In this document: piece after piece, positions 21,236-32,165 of the stretch | Position numbering within the stretch: the first letter of the stretch is position 1 | Layout: every line of letters begins with the position of its first letter | From: Achatina immaculata | Lineage: Eukaryota > Mollusca > Gastropoda > Stylommatophora > Achatinidae | Length of the DNA: 64,000 nucleotides | Direction of reading: 5' to 3' | Assembly (NCBI GenBank): GCA_009760885.1 | Contig: CM019703.1 | Span: 12,558,959 to 12,622,958 of the forward strand | Notes under the pieces: generated by a model | Told to the model about the DNA's origin: nothing | Databases searched by the model: none | Seen by the model: the letters and a program-made list of their open reading frames with translations, nothing else | Program-made: the position numbers and the translations under genes

Positions 21236-21534
21236 ACCATTCCAGGCATGCCCCGGCTTACAGTGGCATTTGGGACCGACCATCTGACACAGTGGCGCAC
21301 CATAATTTAGTACAGTGTAGCATTGCACGGGTTAACAGTGCCACCACAATCGATAAGCATAGTCCATGCGGCCTCTGCGGCCTGTAACGGCCGGGTCTGA
21401 TCATTGCTAGAACATTTTCCAGTTCTGTCTAATGGACCTCGGCCGTAAATACAAGGGCTGTAACTCAATCCGCCGTAAGTGGTCGTCTGACTCTATTATT
21501 AGCACTACTACACTTAAGCTAGATGGTCGATCTT

Positions 21535-21700
21535 CGTTTCCGGCGTCTGAGAAGCGCAGTGGTTAATGCACTCATTTTTCATGGCATTGATCAGTACTTC
21601 GATCCCAGAAAGCAGAGCTATAGTCAATCTAGTCGTATAAAAGATTACCTGAATCCTGCAGACGCTGGTGAAGGAAAGACGCCCAGAAGTAATCACAACA
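21535..21700 (+). mobile_element. tRNA-like SINE head, possible
   Basis: 'gaagcgcagtggttaatgc' resembles an A box, and 'ttcgatccc' (about 21598-21606) resembles the core of a B box 45 nt later. The following 90 bp are not tRNA-like. There is no proper acceptor stem, so it is more likely a SINE remnant than a tRNA gene. Confidence 0.4.
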
Positions 21701-21768
21701 ATGTCTAGTGTGCCAACAGGTCAAGGAAAAAACAGGCATTGAAATTATATCAGCGTATACTTCAATGG

Positions 21769-22007
21769 ATCAAGACACCCCTATACGGCTTGACGTGGAC
21801 ACCTCAAGAAAACAGAAAGAGGGGAAGGCCATTTGGGAACATGGAGACGCAACAACACAGGAAGTACTAAAGGAAACAGGGAAGACATGGTTTGATGTAT
21901 CCTGCCTTGCTCGAGACAGGATTGGCTGGAGAACCTTTGTTCATTGCCTTATTTGCTCCATTCATTGGGAGCATAGAGGACTGATGATGATGATGATGAT
22001 GATGATG
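21769..22007 (+). mobile_element. 5'-truncated non-LTR 3' end with (GAT)n tail and 12-bp TSD
   Basis: The plus strand reads GKTWFDVSCLARDRIGWRTF, the usual RT C-terminal block, then a stop and nine GAT units. ATACTTCAATGG occurs immediately before (21757-21768) and after (22008-22019). The insert is 239 bp and belongs to yet another RT family, with a TWxxV..LARDR..WR motif. Confidence 0.9.
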
Positions 22008-22025
22008 ATACTTCAATGGCATGAT

Positions 22026-24320
22026 CATCACCATCATCATCAGGTGCCGTGCCGGCTGGCGTTGGCTATTATGCTTCTCCAGAGTACACGATCCTTCATG
22101 CAGGCCATCAGTTCAGTTGGTGATCTCCTCTCACATCATCCCGTCAGACTGTCCAGTATCATTTCTCTTGGTCTTCCTCTTGATCTTCTTTCTTCTATTT
22201 TTCCTGTTGTTATAATATTTTCAATGCCCCCTCTTCTCATTGCATGTCCTATGAAAGTACATTGTCTCTCCCTCTTATCTTTTTGACAAGGTCTTTTGTC
22301 TCTCCAGCTCTTCTCATACATTCTTCATTAGTTATTTTTGCTGTCCAGGAGATTCGCAACATTCTTCTGATAAACCACATTTCTGCTGCTTCCAATGATT
22401 TTTGTGCAGACTTGCCTATTGTCCATGATTCACTTCTATATAACAAGATAGGCTCAATATAGCATTTTAGGACTCGTTTTCTAACATTCATTGATAAGAA
22501 TGTGTTAGCTAATATGTTTCTCATTCTCTGAAATGCAGTCTTTGCTTGGCCTATTCTGTTCCTAATTTCTGTTCTGCATTTCCCATCTGAAGTTATTACT
22601 GCTCCAAGGTATTTGAATTTCTGCACCTGCTTTATAATAGTTCTGTTTAATTTTATACTGCATGCTGGTGGATTCTGTTTCTTAGATATAACAATAGTCT
22701 CTGTCTTTTTGATGTTCAAAGTAAGGCCTTTCTATTCACTTTCTTTGGCGACTTTATCCAAGAGATTTTGCAAGTCTTGTTGGTTCTCAGCTATCAGTAT
22801 TGTGTCGTCACCATACCGAAGGTTGTTAATATTGTATCCTCCAATTTTTATGCATGGTTCTGTGATGATCGTTCTTAGAATTTCTCGCTGCACAGAGACA
22901 AAAGGTCTGGAGATAGTACACATCCTTGTCGCACCCCTTGTTTTATAGGTTGGTATTTTCCAATTCTATTTTCAACTCGAACTGCTGCTTCTTATTGCCA
23001 GTATAGACTTTTTACAATCCTCAGGTCTTTGCCTTCTATATTGATGTCTTCAAGCATTTTAATATTTCATTATGTTTCACCTTCTCAAATGCCGTGGTGT
23101 AATCAATAAAGCATAAGTAGAGATCTTTCTGTACTTCCAGTTAGTGTTCGTAAAGCATAAATGGCATTGTGTGTTCCCTTTCCTTCAACAAATCCGAACT
23201 GTTCATCTGCTATTTCCATTTTTTATCTTTTTCCTTGTTCTTCTCATAATGATTCTCAGAAGTAGCTTCGTTATGTGACATGAGAGGCTGATAGTCCGGT
23301 GGTCGTCACATTCCTTTGCACCTGTTTTCTTTGGTTGTGCTATAAACGTAGATTTAATCAGGTCACTGGGAATATAACCACTGTTGTAAATGTCATTCAG
23401 TAACTTGGTTATTACTTTTATTCCTGTCTCCTCTAGTGCCTCCATTTCTTCTATTGTTATCTTATCAGGCCCAGTCGCTTTTCCTTTCTTCATGTGTTTG
23501 ATGGCATCTATGATTTCATCTTTAAGTATTGGTGGTCCATCACAGTTTTCAGTATCTAGTGTTAATTCTGGTCTTTCTCCTCCATATAGCTCACCGATAT
23601 ACTCTGTCCACAATGTCTTCTTTTCCCATTAACATTTTACCTTCTTTCGATTTCATGCATCCTGTGGTATATTTTGTTTTCCTGCCTATGAGTTCACTAA
23701 TTCGTTTGTGCATGTTTTTGCTGCCTTTATTATGAGAGTCCTCTATCTGTCTGCACTGTTCATTTAACCAAACTTCTTTTGCTTCTCTGCATTTGTGTCT
23801 TATTTCTTTATTTATCTTGCTATATTTTTCTTGGTTATTTTTACTCCTCCTCCTCTTGTCCATCAGTCCTAAGATGTCATCTGTCATCCATTTATTTTTA
23901 GAGGCTTCTTTTTTTGGTGGTATTATCTCCTTAACAGTTTGGTGGATCGAATTTCTTAACATTTCCCATTGTTAATCTATACTATTTATCTTTGCTATTG
24001 CATTGTATCTATTTGTTATAATAACTTTGTATTGTTCTCGCAGTTCTTGGTCATTTTTAAGGAGTTCTGTATTCAGTTTGATGTTTCTCACTTTTCTGCA
24101 TGCTTTCTTTAGTTTTATTCTAACTTTTCCACAGAGTGGATCATGGTCACTATTGCAGTCAGCTCCTGGCATGGTTTTTGTTGTCAGTAATGCATTGCGG
24201 AATCGTTTGTTGATTAATATGTTGTCTATCTGGTTAAAGGTCTTTTTGTCTGGGCTGCACCACGTTGCTAGTCTTCGGGGATGTTGTTTAAACCAGGTGT
24301 TTCCTACAACCATGCTGTGT
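22026..24320 (-). mobile_element. RT-B non-LTR retrotransposon, 5'-truncated
   Basis: It reads on the minus strand from 24320 (endonuclease) to a short (GAT)n tail at 22026-22045. ATGGCATGAT is found at both ends (22016-22025 and 24321-24330), consistent with a 10-bp TSD. The 2295-bp copy carries part of the endonuclease, a linker and the whole RT. Confidence 0.85.
22060..24313 (-). pseudogene. RT-B endonuclease/reverse transcriptase, several frameshifts
   Basis: Domains in order from the 5' side: the endonuclease end VVGNTWFKQHPRR, TWCSPDKKTFNQIDNILI and ADCNSDHDPL (about 24310-24130); a linker (23960-23600); RT start GKATGPDKITIEEMEAL (about 23480); the catalytic NLRYGDDTILIAE with YGDD at 22804-22815; FKYLGAVITSDGK; LLYRSESWTI; and the C-terminal GRPREMILDSLTGW. 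At least four frameshifts or stops separate these blocks. YGDD replaces the commoner YADD/FADD, and the second copy at 36168 has it too, so it is a family trait. Confidence 0.9.
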
Positions 24321-24330
24321 ATGGCATGAT

Positions 24331-25650
24331 ACAGGTCTAATTTAATCTCTTATCTGTTACTTGCAGTCCACCCATTTTCTCTATATCAGTGGTTCTTACG
24401 CTACAGTCCAAGAGTTCCACGGACCAAAAAAATGGATTGGCTCAATTTAAACGAACTTAGCATCATCTGGGTTCTATTTATTGCTCTATTTTTATAAGGT
24501 ATCAAGAGCTGTTCGTGGGTCGAAAAGGGGGTGAGAGATTATTTTTTTAAAGTTACAAAACTGCTCTGTTTCTTCTGTTCTATTTCTTATTTAAATTTTT
24601 CTTAAATCTCCCAGCTTCTTTCTCTGCTCTCGTGTCTTCTGCTCCTTCGTTTTCCTTCAAACGGGGTGTTGATAGTGTGTTAGCGCCGTGATAGCTCCGT
24701 CTTCGGCTTGGATACACCCGACTTCGGCATGGTTATATTTTTAGCACTCGGAGCCCCATCCCATTTTGATCCTTATTCGCTTCGCTAGACTACTCGGGGG
24801 TACCACGTGAAGGCGAAACAAGGTCTTGGTCATTGTTAGTTCTATAATCTAGGTAATCAGACATACGTCGCTGGTCACTTTCTCATACAGCGTGAATACA
24901 GCGTGAATACAGCGTGAATGCCCGCGTGTTCTTCGTTTAAGTCGCAGTTTTCTTACTAGGACTTGCAGTATTAGAAAGTTTCATAAGAAGGCGTTCTCCT
25001 CTTTCTACCTTTTCTATAAAACTGAACCATGTTCTTCTGCCTGTCCCTACTCCATTATTATCAATTTTACCGCAGCTGTTATTCGCATTTATCTTTTCTT
25101 TCTTTCTTCTTCTTCTTCTTCTTCGTTTGCACCGATAATCGACACCAATATCTCTCACGGATTGAGGCAGCTGGTCTCTGGTTTTCAGCATCGTCCTGCA
25201 GCTTCTCTTCTCTGTGTGTGTGTGGGGAGGGGGTGCGGGGGGGGGGGAGCTTGAGTCTGGCCAAGTCCTTTGCCTGAGTGAGCTATGCAGCTGGCGACTC
25301 TGGAGAACATCACGTGGTTGTTGCTCTTTCCGGCATGCACAAAGATCTGTTACATGTATATATTTAAGATAATCAGACGCCGACTGCGGAGAACAGAATT
25401 ATGGCGGCTGTTTAGACTTTTCCCGAAAAAGCAACAAAGACCACACACAGGAAGCCATATTTTTTCCCCCATTAGACCTGATTTCCACATCCAAGTATCA
25501 CATGGTTTAAAGTGTTGTATGGGCACTTCTCCTGTTCCTACTCGGCAGACCAAAATGTCAAATCTTTGACTGGTAAATAATGCGCGTAATCAGAGGACAT
25601 AATTTATGGGCCAATTACCGGATCATGCCGGTAGCACCAACAAAAAAAAT
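24331..25650. other. Unassigned region with small simple repeats
   Basis: It contains three copies of 'tacagcgtgaa' at about 24886-24918, a (TTC)n tract at 25093-25125, and a GT/G-rich stretch at 25211-25250. Possible faint S1 similarity occurs near 24805-24850 ('aaggtcttggtca'). No gene is recognised. Confidence 0.45.
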
Positions 25651-25659
25651 GAGGTAAAG

Positions 25660-26140
25660 ATTGAGAGATATGTCATTCGCGGGAAAAAAATCGAATAAGA
25701 TTGAGGGACGCGTTCATCTTAACAAAAATGAGACAAGGATTGAGGAGGCGTTCGTCGTAGCAAAACAAAATGAGATAAAGACTGGGGGATATGTTAGACG
25801 TAGCAGAAAAAAAATGAGATAAAGACTGAGGGATATGTTAGTCGTAGCAGAAAAAAAAATGAGATAAAGATTGCGGGATATGTTAGTCGTAGCAGAAAAA
25901 TGAGATAAAGATTGCGGGATATGTTAGTCGTAGCAGAAAAATGAGATAAAGATTGTGGGATATGTTAGTCGTAGCAGAAAAATGAGATAAAGATTGCGGG
26001 ATATGTTAGTCGTAGCAGAAAAATGAGATAAAGATTGTGGGATATGTTAGTCGTAGCAGAAAAAAAATGAGATAAAGATTGCGGGATATGTTAGTCGTAG
26101 CAGAAAAATGGGACAAAAATTGCGGGATATGTTAGTCGCT
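25660..26140. repeat. 41-bp minisatellite
   Basis: About eleven units containing 'atgagataaagattgcggga' followed by 'tatgttagtcgtagcagaaa'. Poly-A length inside the unit varies from copy to copy (5-9 A). Confidence 0.95.
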
Positions 26141-26144
26141 AGTA

Positions 26145-26570
26145 ATACGTCTTAGAAAATTGTATGGCTGATTTATTTTTTTTTATATCATAGCGCGATT
26201 GGAATACGTGTAACTTAAAAGCTACAGCTGGAGCGGACTACATGTAAGCGAAGAGTCACATGGTGGTGTAAGGCCTTCGCATACGTAAACAGTCAAAATA
26301 AGCGCATGTGACGTCATGCAAAGTGTCAGCTGATGTCATGTTGTGTCACAGCTTATTGGTATTGTCATATATTTATTTAACTCTTATTTCCTATTGCAGC
26401 AGCATCGACTTATGTAAGCAGCTTGGCATAAAGTGACAAGTATGAACAGGGGCACTGTAGAGCCTTTTAGAAACAGCAGAAAATGCTTCATGCTAGATTG
26501 GGAGCATATTTAAGAAGCAATGACAAAAAACTTAAATAGCTTAATTTATCACTTCTAGCACCAGCCCTGT
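26145..26570. other. Unassigned sequence
   Basis: No gene or repeat recognised. Confidence 0.5.
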
Positions 26571-26865
26571 GTGGCAGGATAGCTCAGATGCATTTTAAGA
26601 TGCTGTGCCACATGAGAGATAGCGGTTCCAATCTGCGAACAGAAAAAAAAAAAATAAATAATCAACTCTGGCAGTCATTACCCAGAGGTCCCCACCCCCG
26701 AATCATGGCCCAAGGGCCCCAACCCGACTCATTATCCTAGGACCCCCCACCTCATTACACAGAGGAGCTCCCCCCAGAGTGTCATGATCTTAAAGGGCCG
26801 AAACACATGTCTCGGGAGAGGAGAGGGTACTTCCTTTGATGATCTAGAGAGCTGTGTAGTTGTAA

Positions 26866-26908
<43 letters not shown>

Positions 26909-26910
26909 AA
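26571..26910 (+). mobile_element. tRNA-headed SINE with (CT)n tail, family S2 copy 1
   Basis: The head carries an A-box-like 'ggatagctcagatgc' (26578-26592) and a B-box-like 'ggttccaatc' (about 26626-26635). The body contains 'gtcatgatcttaaagggcc', 'aaacacatg' and 'gatgatctagagagctgtgt'. It closes with about twenty CT repeats (26866-26906). The body matches 48400-48540, which also ends in 'gctctct'. Two copies with the same body and tail support a SINE. Confidence 0.7.
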
Positions 26911-27625
26911 AGACTTTCCTCCATATTTTTTATTGTCTTTAGTTGTTTCATGTAATATTTGACTAATTTATCAAACGAATACAACATAATACTAACGTCA
27001 GAGCAAACAACAAGGCAATCACAATACACAGGTGGCAAAAATGCACATTCAAGATTATTCTAATGTTCTGAAAAATGAACACGAGTTAGGAAAACAGAAA
27101 AGAACAGTGATGCCAGCGAAGTGTGAACAGACAAAGAAAAAGTGGTCTATATCATTTATGAATAAAAATAACCCGAAAATACATAACGGAGGAACTGATA
27201 ATAAAGGCATATTGATTTTGTATATTGGTGCGCAAATGACACAGAGAGTCGATGTCGATGCGTTACCATACGGGCCCGTGAACTGAAAGTAATTTTTTTC
27301 CATCATGAACAGTCGGTCTTAGTCTGTATTAAGCAAATGTAAAAGTGAAATCACATTAAACTCGAGTTTAAAGAAAAGATCACACTCGTTACATTGCAAA
27401 AATTCTGTTAATCAATGTCCCTAGGGTGAGCTAGAAGAACATGAATTCTTAATGTATCCTACAAGTTGTTTGGGAGGCTTATCTCCCGAAATTTCACTTT
27501 TATTTATTTATTTGATTTTCTTATCTATTCGTCACTGTCAAAGAAAACTTATCTTGGTTACATTACAGTTCTTTCTCTGTTTGTGGAAGTCTCAGTTACT
27601 TCCAGTCTTCTACAGATAATATAAA
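26911..27625. other. Unassigned sequence
   Basis: Overlapping frames of about 84 codons on opposite strands at 27032-27306 have no recognised domain. No gene is supported. Confidence 0.45.
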
Positions 27626-27629
27626 TACT

Positions 27630-28090
27630 TACATCTTACATCCTTCTGTACCGTTAAACGTCACATAGGGCTCGCTTGGTAGTTCGCCAAGATTTCCTGT
27701 TTTCGGCGAGCTTCTCAGCCTCATCAAGGGATTCTATGCCTATTAAATTGACCTCTCTTAACAATGTCCTCTTTAGAATTTCACGTGGTCCACCTCTTTT
27801 TCGTCGGACCGTTGCGTTCCACTTGATAGCTTTTTAGGGGGGATCCTCTGATTGTGTTTTCTCATTACATGACTGACGTCTGTCCATTTCCTTTTTCTGA
27901 TCACACATGAGACAGGTTGTTGTTCGCTCATCTGTCTTATCTCAGCGTTCCACTTTATACCGAGTATTTTCCTTAGGCATTTGTTTTCAAAAGATTCTAA
28001 TCTGTTGTCTATTTCTTTAGTCGTTTTCCAGCTTCCGCGTGCATAAATGAGGGTGGATATTACATCTGAATTGAATAATCTCATTTACCC
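27630..28090 (-). pseudogene. RT-C retrotransposon C-terminal fragment
   Basis: The minus strand encodes RLFNSDVISTLIYA, then FENKCLRKILGIKW, the C-terminal region of the RT-C polyprotein, followed out of frame by a block equivalent to SLDEIEKLAE and ALCDV. It is collinear with 30960-31420. The 3' boundary has the family's 'cgtttaacgg' and 'ggatgtaaga' (reversed) ending. It lacks the catalytic core. Confidence 0.85.
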
Positions 28091-28189
28091 AGCTATAATT
28101 CCAGAGTAAGAATTTCTCAGAAGGATCGAAAAAGATGCATACACACTTCTTCAGCACAATAAAAATCTCAGATGAGTATAAGGCCACTT

Positions 28190-28560
28190 CTAGAGTTCAG
28201 CGATTACAGCAATTCTCAAACGGGTACCCAAAGCGTCCAAACACTTCTGAGTATGGCCAACTACTGCCTGAGCAACGTTACCATTGAATTGATGCCCATG
28301 CCGTTTCAGTTTCTTCCCAAAGGACAATCGGCGTAGCTAGTCTTCTACGAAGACAACGTTCATTAAGTCCGCCCCCTACCACAGATAGAAGTTCATGGGT
28401 GTTAAATCATGAGAACTGGGGGAGGGGAGGGGTGCACTCAGTCGCACTTCTTCGTTCTACCCATTGTCCTGTCAAGCTCTCATCGAAGCATCTCACGTCT
28501 CTGTAGTAGTGTGGTGGTGCTACGTCCTGCTGGAAGTGAAATCGTTCGTTTCTATAAAAT
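28190..28560 (-). pseudogene. Transposase fragment related to the element at 11452
   Basis: The minus strand encodes DFHFQQDVAPPHYYRDVRC followed by SLTGQWVERRS, recognisable as the central catalytic block (Asp at 28524-28526) of IS630-superfamily transposases of the FQQDGAPPHY type. Beyond this the reading continues weakly to about 28200. No TIRs were found. The motif is close to that of the 11607-12729 transposase, but the residues after it differ, so it is a different element. Confidence 0.75.
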
Positions 28561-28853
28561 GTAGTCTTCTACGACAGAATCGTACTACACTTTATTACAT
28601 TAAATACATTCAGCTTCTAAATATGTCGGAGATACATAAAATAGTTTTCAAAGAAATGAAAAGTAAAGAAAGTTACCTGTTTATTTAGTCAATATCCTCT
28701 CTGGCTTTCTCTCGTATTAGTGTAACTAATACTACACTGAAGTCGAATGAGCTCGTGAGAGTGAAAGCTGAGATGTGAAGGCAGAATGCTAAGCTGGTCG
28801 ACCTGTACAGTTCTTTATACTTTTTTTGAAAATAAAATTGGTTTATTCGTTTG

Positions 28854-28855
<2 letters not shown>
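28561..28855. other. Unassigned sequence
   Basis: No gene or repeat recognised. Confidence 0.5.
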
Positions 28856-28901
<46 letters not shown>

Positions 28902-29225
28902 GTCCCTCACTTGCTCACTAACTCACTCACTCACTCACTCACTACCCCTCTGTCTCACTGAATCACTCACTCAGTCACTCACTCTTTCTCTCATTCACTC
29001 TTCTCTCTCATTGTTTACCTCACTATGTCTCTATTTTTCTCATTCACTCAACCACTCACTCACTCAATCATTCTTCTCTCCCACTGTCTATCTCTCTCTC
29101 ACTTACTCTCTCACTCACTCACTCACTCACTCACTCACTCACTCACTCACTCAATCATTCATTCATTCATTCAAACACTCATTCAGTTACTCACTCACTC
29201 AGTCTCTCTCTCTCTCTCTCTCCCC
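28856..29225. repeat. (CT)n and (CACT)n compound microsatellite
   Basis: (CT)n is followed by long stretches of 'cactcactcactcact' with 'cattcattcatt' blocks, and closes with (CT)n. The long Ser/Leu/His/Thr frame across it (28786-29292) is an artefact. Confidence 0.95.
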
Positions 29226-29454
29226 TGTCACATCTGTCATCATTATTATTCTGATGTGCTCTCAGCCCAAGCACATTTCAAACTGTCAATAAAGTATTAG
29301 CGATCAGCAGAGGGGGCGGGGGTGGGGGGGGGGGGGGGGTAACCTCTGCAAACAGAAAGTATAGAAGTTCTTGGACCACTCTCCAATTGATCCTCTAAGC
29401 CCCCATTCACGCTCTGGCCATCTAGACTTCCGGAGTGTATAAATATATGTGTGT
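29226..29454. other. Spacer with a poly-G tract
   Basis: A G-rich run lies at 29311-29340. Nothing else is recognised. Confidence 0.5.
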
Positions 29455-29498
29455 ATGTGCACATGTCTTTATGTTGTAAATCCATACATGTGTGTATG
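29455..29498. repeat. Left copy of a 44-bp direct repeat flanking an RT-A insertion
   Basis: A 44-bp segment starting 'atgtgcacatgtctttatg' and ending 'acatgtgtgtatg' is repeated exactly at 29682-29725, on the other side of the RT-A copy. Confidence 0.9.
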
Positions 29499-29681
29499 TG
29501 CACATATAATGGGAAAAAGAAAAAGAGGAAGACCAAAACGAAGATGGCTGAAAGACATCGTTGACGATCTGCAAATGGATGCCGCAGCAGCAGGCCATCT
29601 TGCTCACAACCGAGAGGCCTACAGGAGTGCTGTTTGGGAGGCAAAGTTCCGCAAGGGACATGCAAATAAATGAATGAATGA
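29499..29681 (+). mobile_element. RT-A retrotransposon 3' end between 44-bp direct repeats
   Basis: The plus strand encodes KRKRGRPKRRWLKDIVDDL and AAAGHLAHNREAYRSAVW, the clean C-terminus of RT-A, ending 'gggacatgcaaataaatgaa' with (AATG)n. It is 183 bp long and one of the least decayed copies. The flanking repeats are much longer than normal for this kind of element. Confidence 0.9.
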
Positions 29682-29725
29682 ATGTGCACATGTCTTTATG
29701 TTGTAAATCCATACATGTGTGTATG

Positions 29726-30110
29726 CACAAGTCCATGTGTATACATGTGAATGTGTGTGTATTTGTACATGTGTGGATGTGTTTGTTTATATATGGTATA
29801 TGTGTGTGAATATATGCATCGGTATGTATTTGCTTTAAAACCGGTATGGGCATATGTGCCGTCAAAGTTGAAATTAGTTTAATTTAAAGTATGACTTGAT
29901 TGCTGTATCTGTTATATTGCTGTTCCAAAAATGTGTGATTTTATAATGAATGTGAGAACTGAATAAAGTTTATTTTATGTAGCTGCATAAAGCAGAATGT
30001 GGAGCGCATGGAAAGAAAGGGTTTAGTAATTATTTAGTTGTTCATTTTATGTTTTTTTCATGCATATTATGTTCAATAACAAATGCTGAATATCTGTGAC
30101 TGAATGAAAG
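29726..30110. repeat. Interspersed repeat T, copy 1 (5' part)
   Basis: Sequence upstream of 'aaagatgtatgatgaagggc' (30109-30128) loosely resembles 42620-42785: a 'tcttatatt..atgtt' AT-rich leader and 'gtctggaatagagtgaaag'-like positions. It begins after a GT-rich tract near 29730-29800. Confidence 0.4.
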
Positions 30111-30400
30111 ATGTATGATGAAGGGCAGAATGGTAGACGGGCCTGCGTGCCTCATTCATTCACTCATTCATTGTCTCTCTCTCACTCTCACCACTCCACT
30201 GTCTCACTCACTCAATCACTCACTCACTCACTCACTCACTCTTCTCTCTCACTGTCTATCTCTCACTCACTCTCAATATCCCTCTCTCTATTTTTCTCAA
30301 TTAATCAGTCACTCACTCATTCACTCACTCTTCTCATGTTCTTGCTTTAGCTTAAACTAATTTAAAATTCTTAACCATTTGAAAATAAAGTCTGTTCGTT
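30109..30400 (+). mobile_element. Interspersed repeat T, copy 1 (3' end), interrupted by a microsatellite
   Basis: 'gaaagatgtatgatgaaggg' and 'gacgggcctgcgtgcc' match 42780-42826. The second half of that block ('aattcttaacc..ttgaaaataaag', 30366-30390) appears only after a 190-bp (CACT)n-type microsatellite (30154-30345). The repeat looks like the 3' end of a LINE with an AATAAA-like motif close to its end. Confidence 0.7.
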
Positions 30401-30735
30401 CGTCAGCCTTCGCATTCCAGGCTTCAGAGAACGGCCTAACTACACTCCCCTGTCATTCGTCTTGCTCTCGTGTCAGAAAATGCAATATTCTTTGCCATAA
30501 CAACTATAATTCTTCATACGTCACAATATGAAACAAAATGGATTCTACTTGTAAAGCGAGTTTACTGACTAAACACTTCAAATATTTCTGTTCGGTTTTC
30601 CTTGATGGTCGCCACCGCTTCCTTATTAACCATATTTTTTTCTCTCGTTATTTTTAGCTGTATTTTATGAAGAGGATGCGGGTTGAAACGTCAGTTGTTA
30701 CCACTGGTTACTAAATAAAACTGTGTAAAATAGGA
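30401..30735. other. Unassigned sequence
   Basis: No gene or repeat recognised. Confidence 0.5.
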
Positions 30736-30739
30736 CTTT

Positions 30740-31440
30740 AATTGACAAGGACAAAACAAAAATAATGAAAATTCCCATTAATCAAATATCCCAAAATCCA
30801 CATAGAAGGGACAGATATTGAAGAAGTCAATCAATTTGTATACCTTAGCAGCTACATAGACCAAGATGGTGACACCAGAAAGGAAGTTAGAATTAGAATT
30901 GTAAAAGCAGCATCGATCTTCAAGAATCTTGAGAACATATGGAATTCAAAAGTTATAAGCACAAAAACCAAGTTAAGACTATTCAGTTCAAATGTAATAT
31001 CCACCCTCATTTATGCATGTGAAAGCTGGAAAACAACTAAAGAAATAGACAAGAAATTAGACTCTTTTGAAAACAAATGCTTAAGGAAAATACTCGGCAT
31101 CAAGTGGAACGAATTCAAGAACAATGCAGAGATAAAACAGATGACTGAACAACAACCAGTCTCATGGGTGATCAGGAAAAGGAGATGGATATATGTTGGC
31201 CACGTGATGAGAAGAAACAGTCAGAGAATCGCAAAACAAGCTATAAAATGGGACACAACAGGCCAAAGAAAAAGAGGCAGACCGCGTGAAACTCTGAAGA
31301 GGACATTGTTAAGAGAGGCCAAATTAATAGGCATAAAATCCCTTGATGAGATTGAAAGACTCGCCAAAGACAGGAAAAATTGGCGAACTACCTTGAAAGC
31401 CCTATGTGACGTTTAATGGCAGGGGAAGAATATAAGATAT
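30740..31440 (+). pseudogene. RT-C retrotransposon, C-terminal third
   Basis: The plus strand runs from the post-catalytic region (DIEEVNQFVYLSSYIDQDGD) through IYACESWKTTKEIDKKLDSF, WVIRKRRWIYVGHVMRR, RGRPRETLKRTLLREAK and ends NWRTTLKALCDV, then a stop. It is the best preserved copy of this part: most of 30960-31416 stays in two frames. The tail 'gcaggggaagaatataag' follows. The fragment is 5'-truncated after the catalytic Asp pair. Confidence 0.9.
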
Positions 31441-31805
31441 AAGAAAAGAATTTTACTCATTTCACAATCCTTATTGTAAGGGACACACGCAAGCATTTGC
31501 TCACATAATAAAAGCCCATTTATCTCCCCCAGCTGCTAGAATCTTGGACGCGACGTGTCTTTACAGAGCCATGCTAATCAGCGGATGCCGCGCCAGCAAC
31601 GGACACAACACATTGGAGATGTATTGCAGCCAGCTTTCCCCTGAGGAAAGGACATATTCATGAAGTTCAGGTTAATCTCGGCTTTAGTTCATGGATGATA
31701 TTTATATAATCGATTATTATATCTGGTGCACTATTTATCTTTTCTTCACCAGTCCCGATCGGTGTCATTTTTTTTTTAGCTTTCAACTTCGACTCCTTCT
31801 TATTC
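31441..31805. other. Unassigned sequence
   Basis: No gene recognised. It ends with a TTC-rich stretch (31795-31815) that is the tail of the following S1 copy. Confidence 0.5.
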
Positions 31806-31807
31806 TT

Positions 31808-32165
31808 CTTCTTCTAACTTCCTGAAACTGCGGACTTGATGCTCTTTGCAGCCGATGTGATGAAGGCGTTTAGGCACAGAATTGTGTCGGACTAGGAGCG
31901 GGTTATGATGGTTATTTTTTGAACCCATGAGTGGAGTTAAAATGTAAGGGGTATGTACGTGCAAGGGGTATGTACGTGCAAGGGGTATGTACGTGCAAGG
32001 GGTATGTATTACACTCCATGGCCATAGTCCCTATGGCCTGTTACTGGTAGGTACCACCGGAGAGGTGGGACAGGGTCTTGATCGGCTGAAGGATCGCCAG
32101 TCCTGACACCAGTATGTCAAGAATGTGTCACTGGTTGCCACGTCGGACACGATTCTCTACCTCGG
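31808..32165 (-). repeat. Family S1 repeat, copy 4
   Basis: Nearly full length in reverse orientation: 'cctgaaactgcgga', 'aggcacagaattgtgtcgg', 'ggtaccaccggagaggtggg' and 'acagggtcttgatcggctg'. The (TTC)n in front is a GAA tail on the other strand. An 18-bp unit 'aggggtatgtacgtgca' is repeated four times inside it (31948-32010). Confidence 0.75.

Noticed and set aside
24805..24850. Sixth copy of the S1 repeat
   Set aside because: Only about 15-25 bp resemble the family ('aaggtcttggtca'); too little to call.
26575..26650. Possible functional tRNA gene
   Set aside because: Box-like motifs only; no cloverleaf end pairing, and the body repeats at 48290.
28786..29292. 168-codon Ser/Leu/His/Thr-rich frame
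   Set aside because: Translation of (CT)n and (CACT)n.
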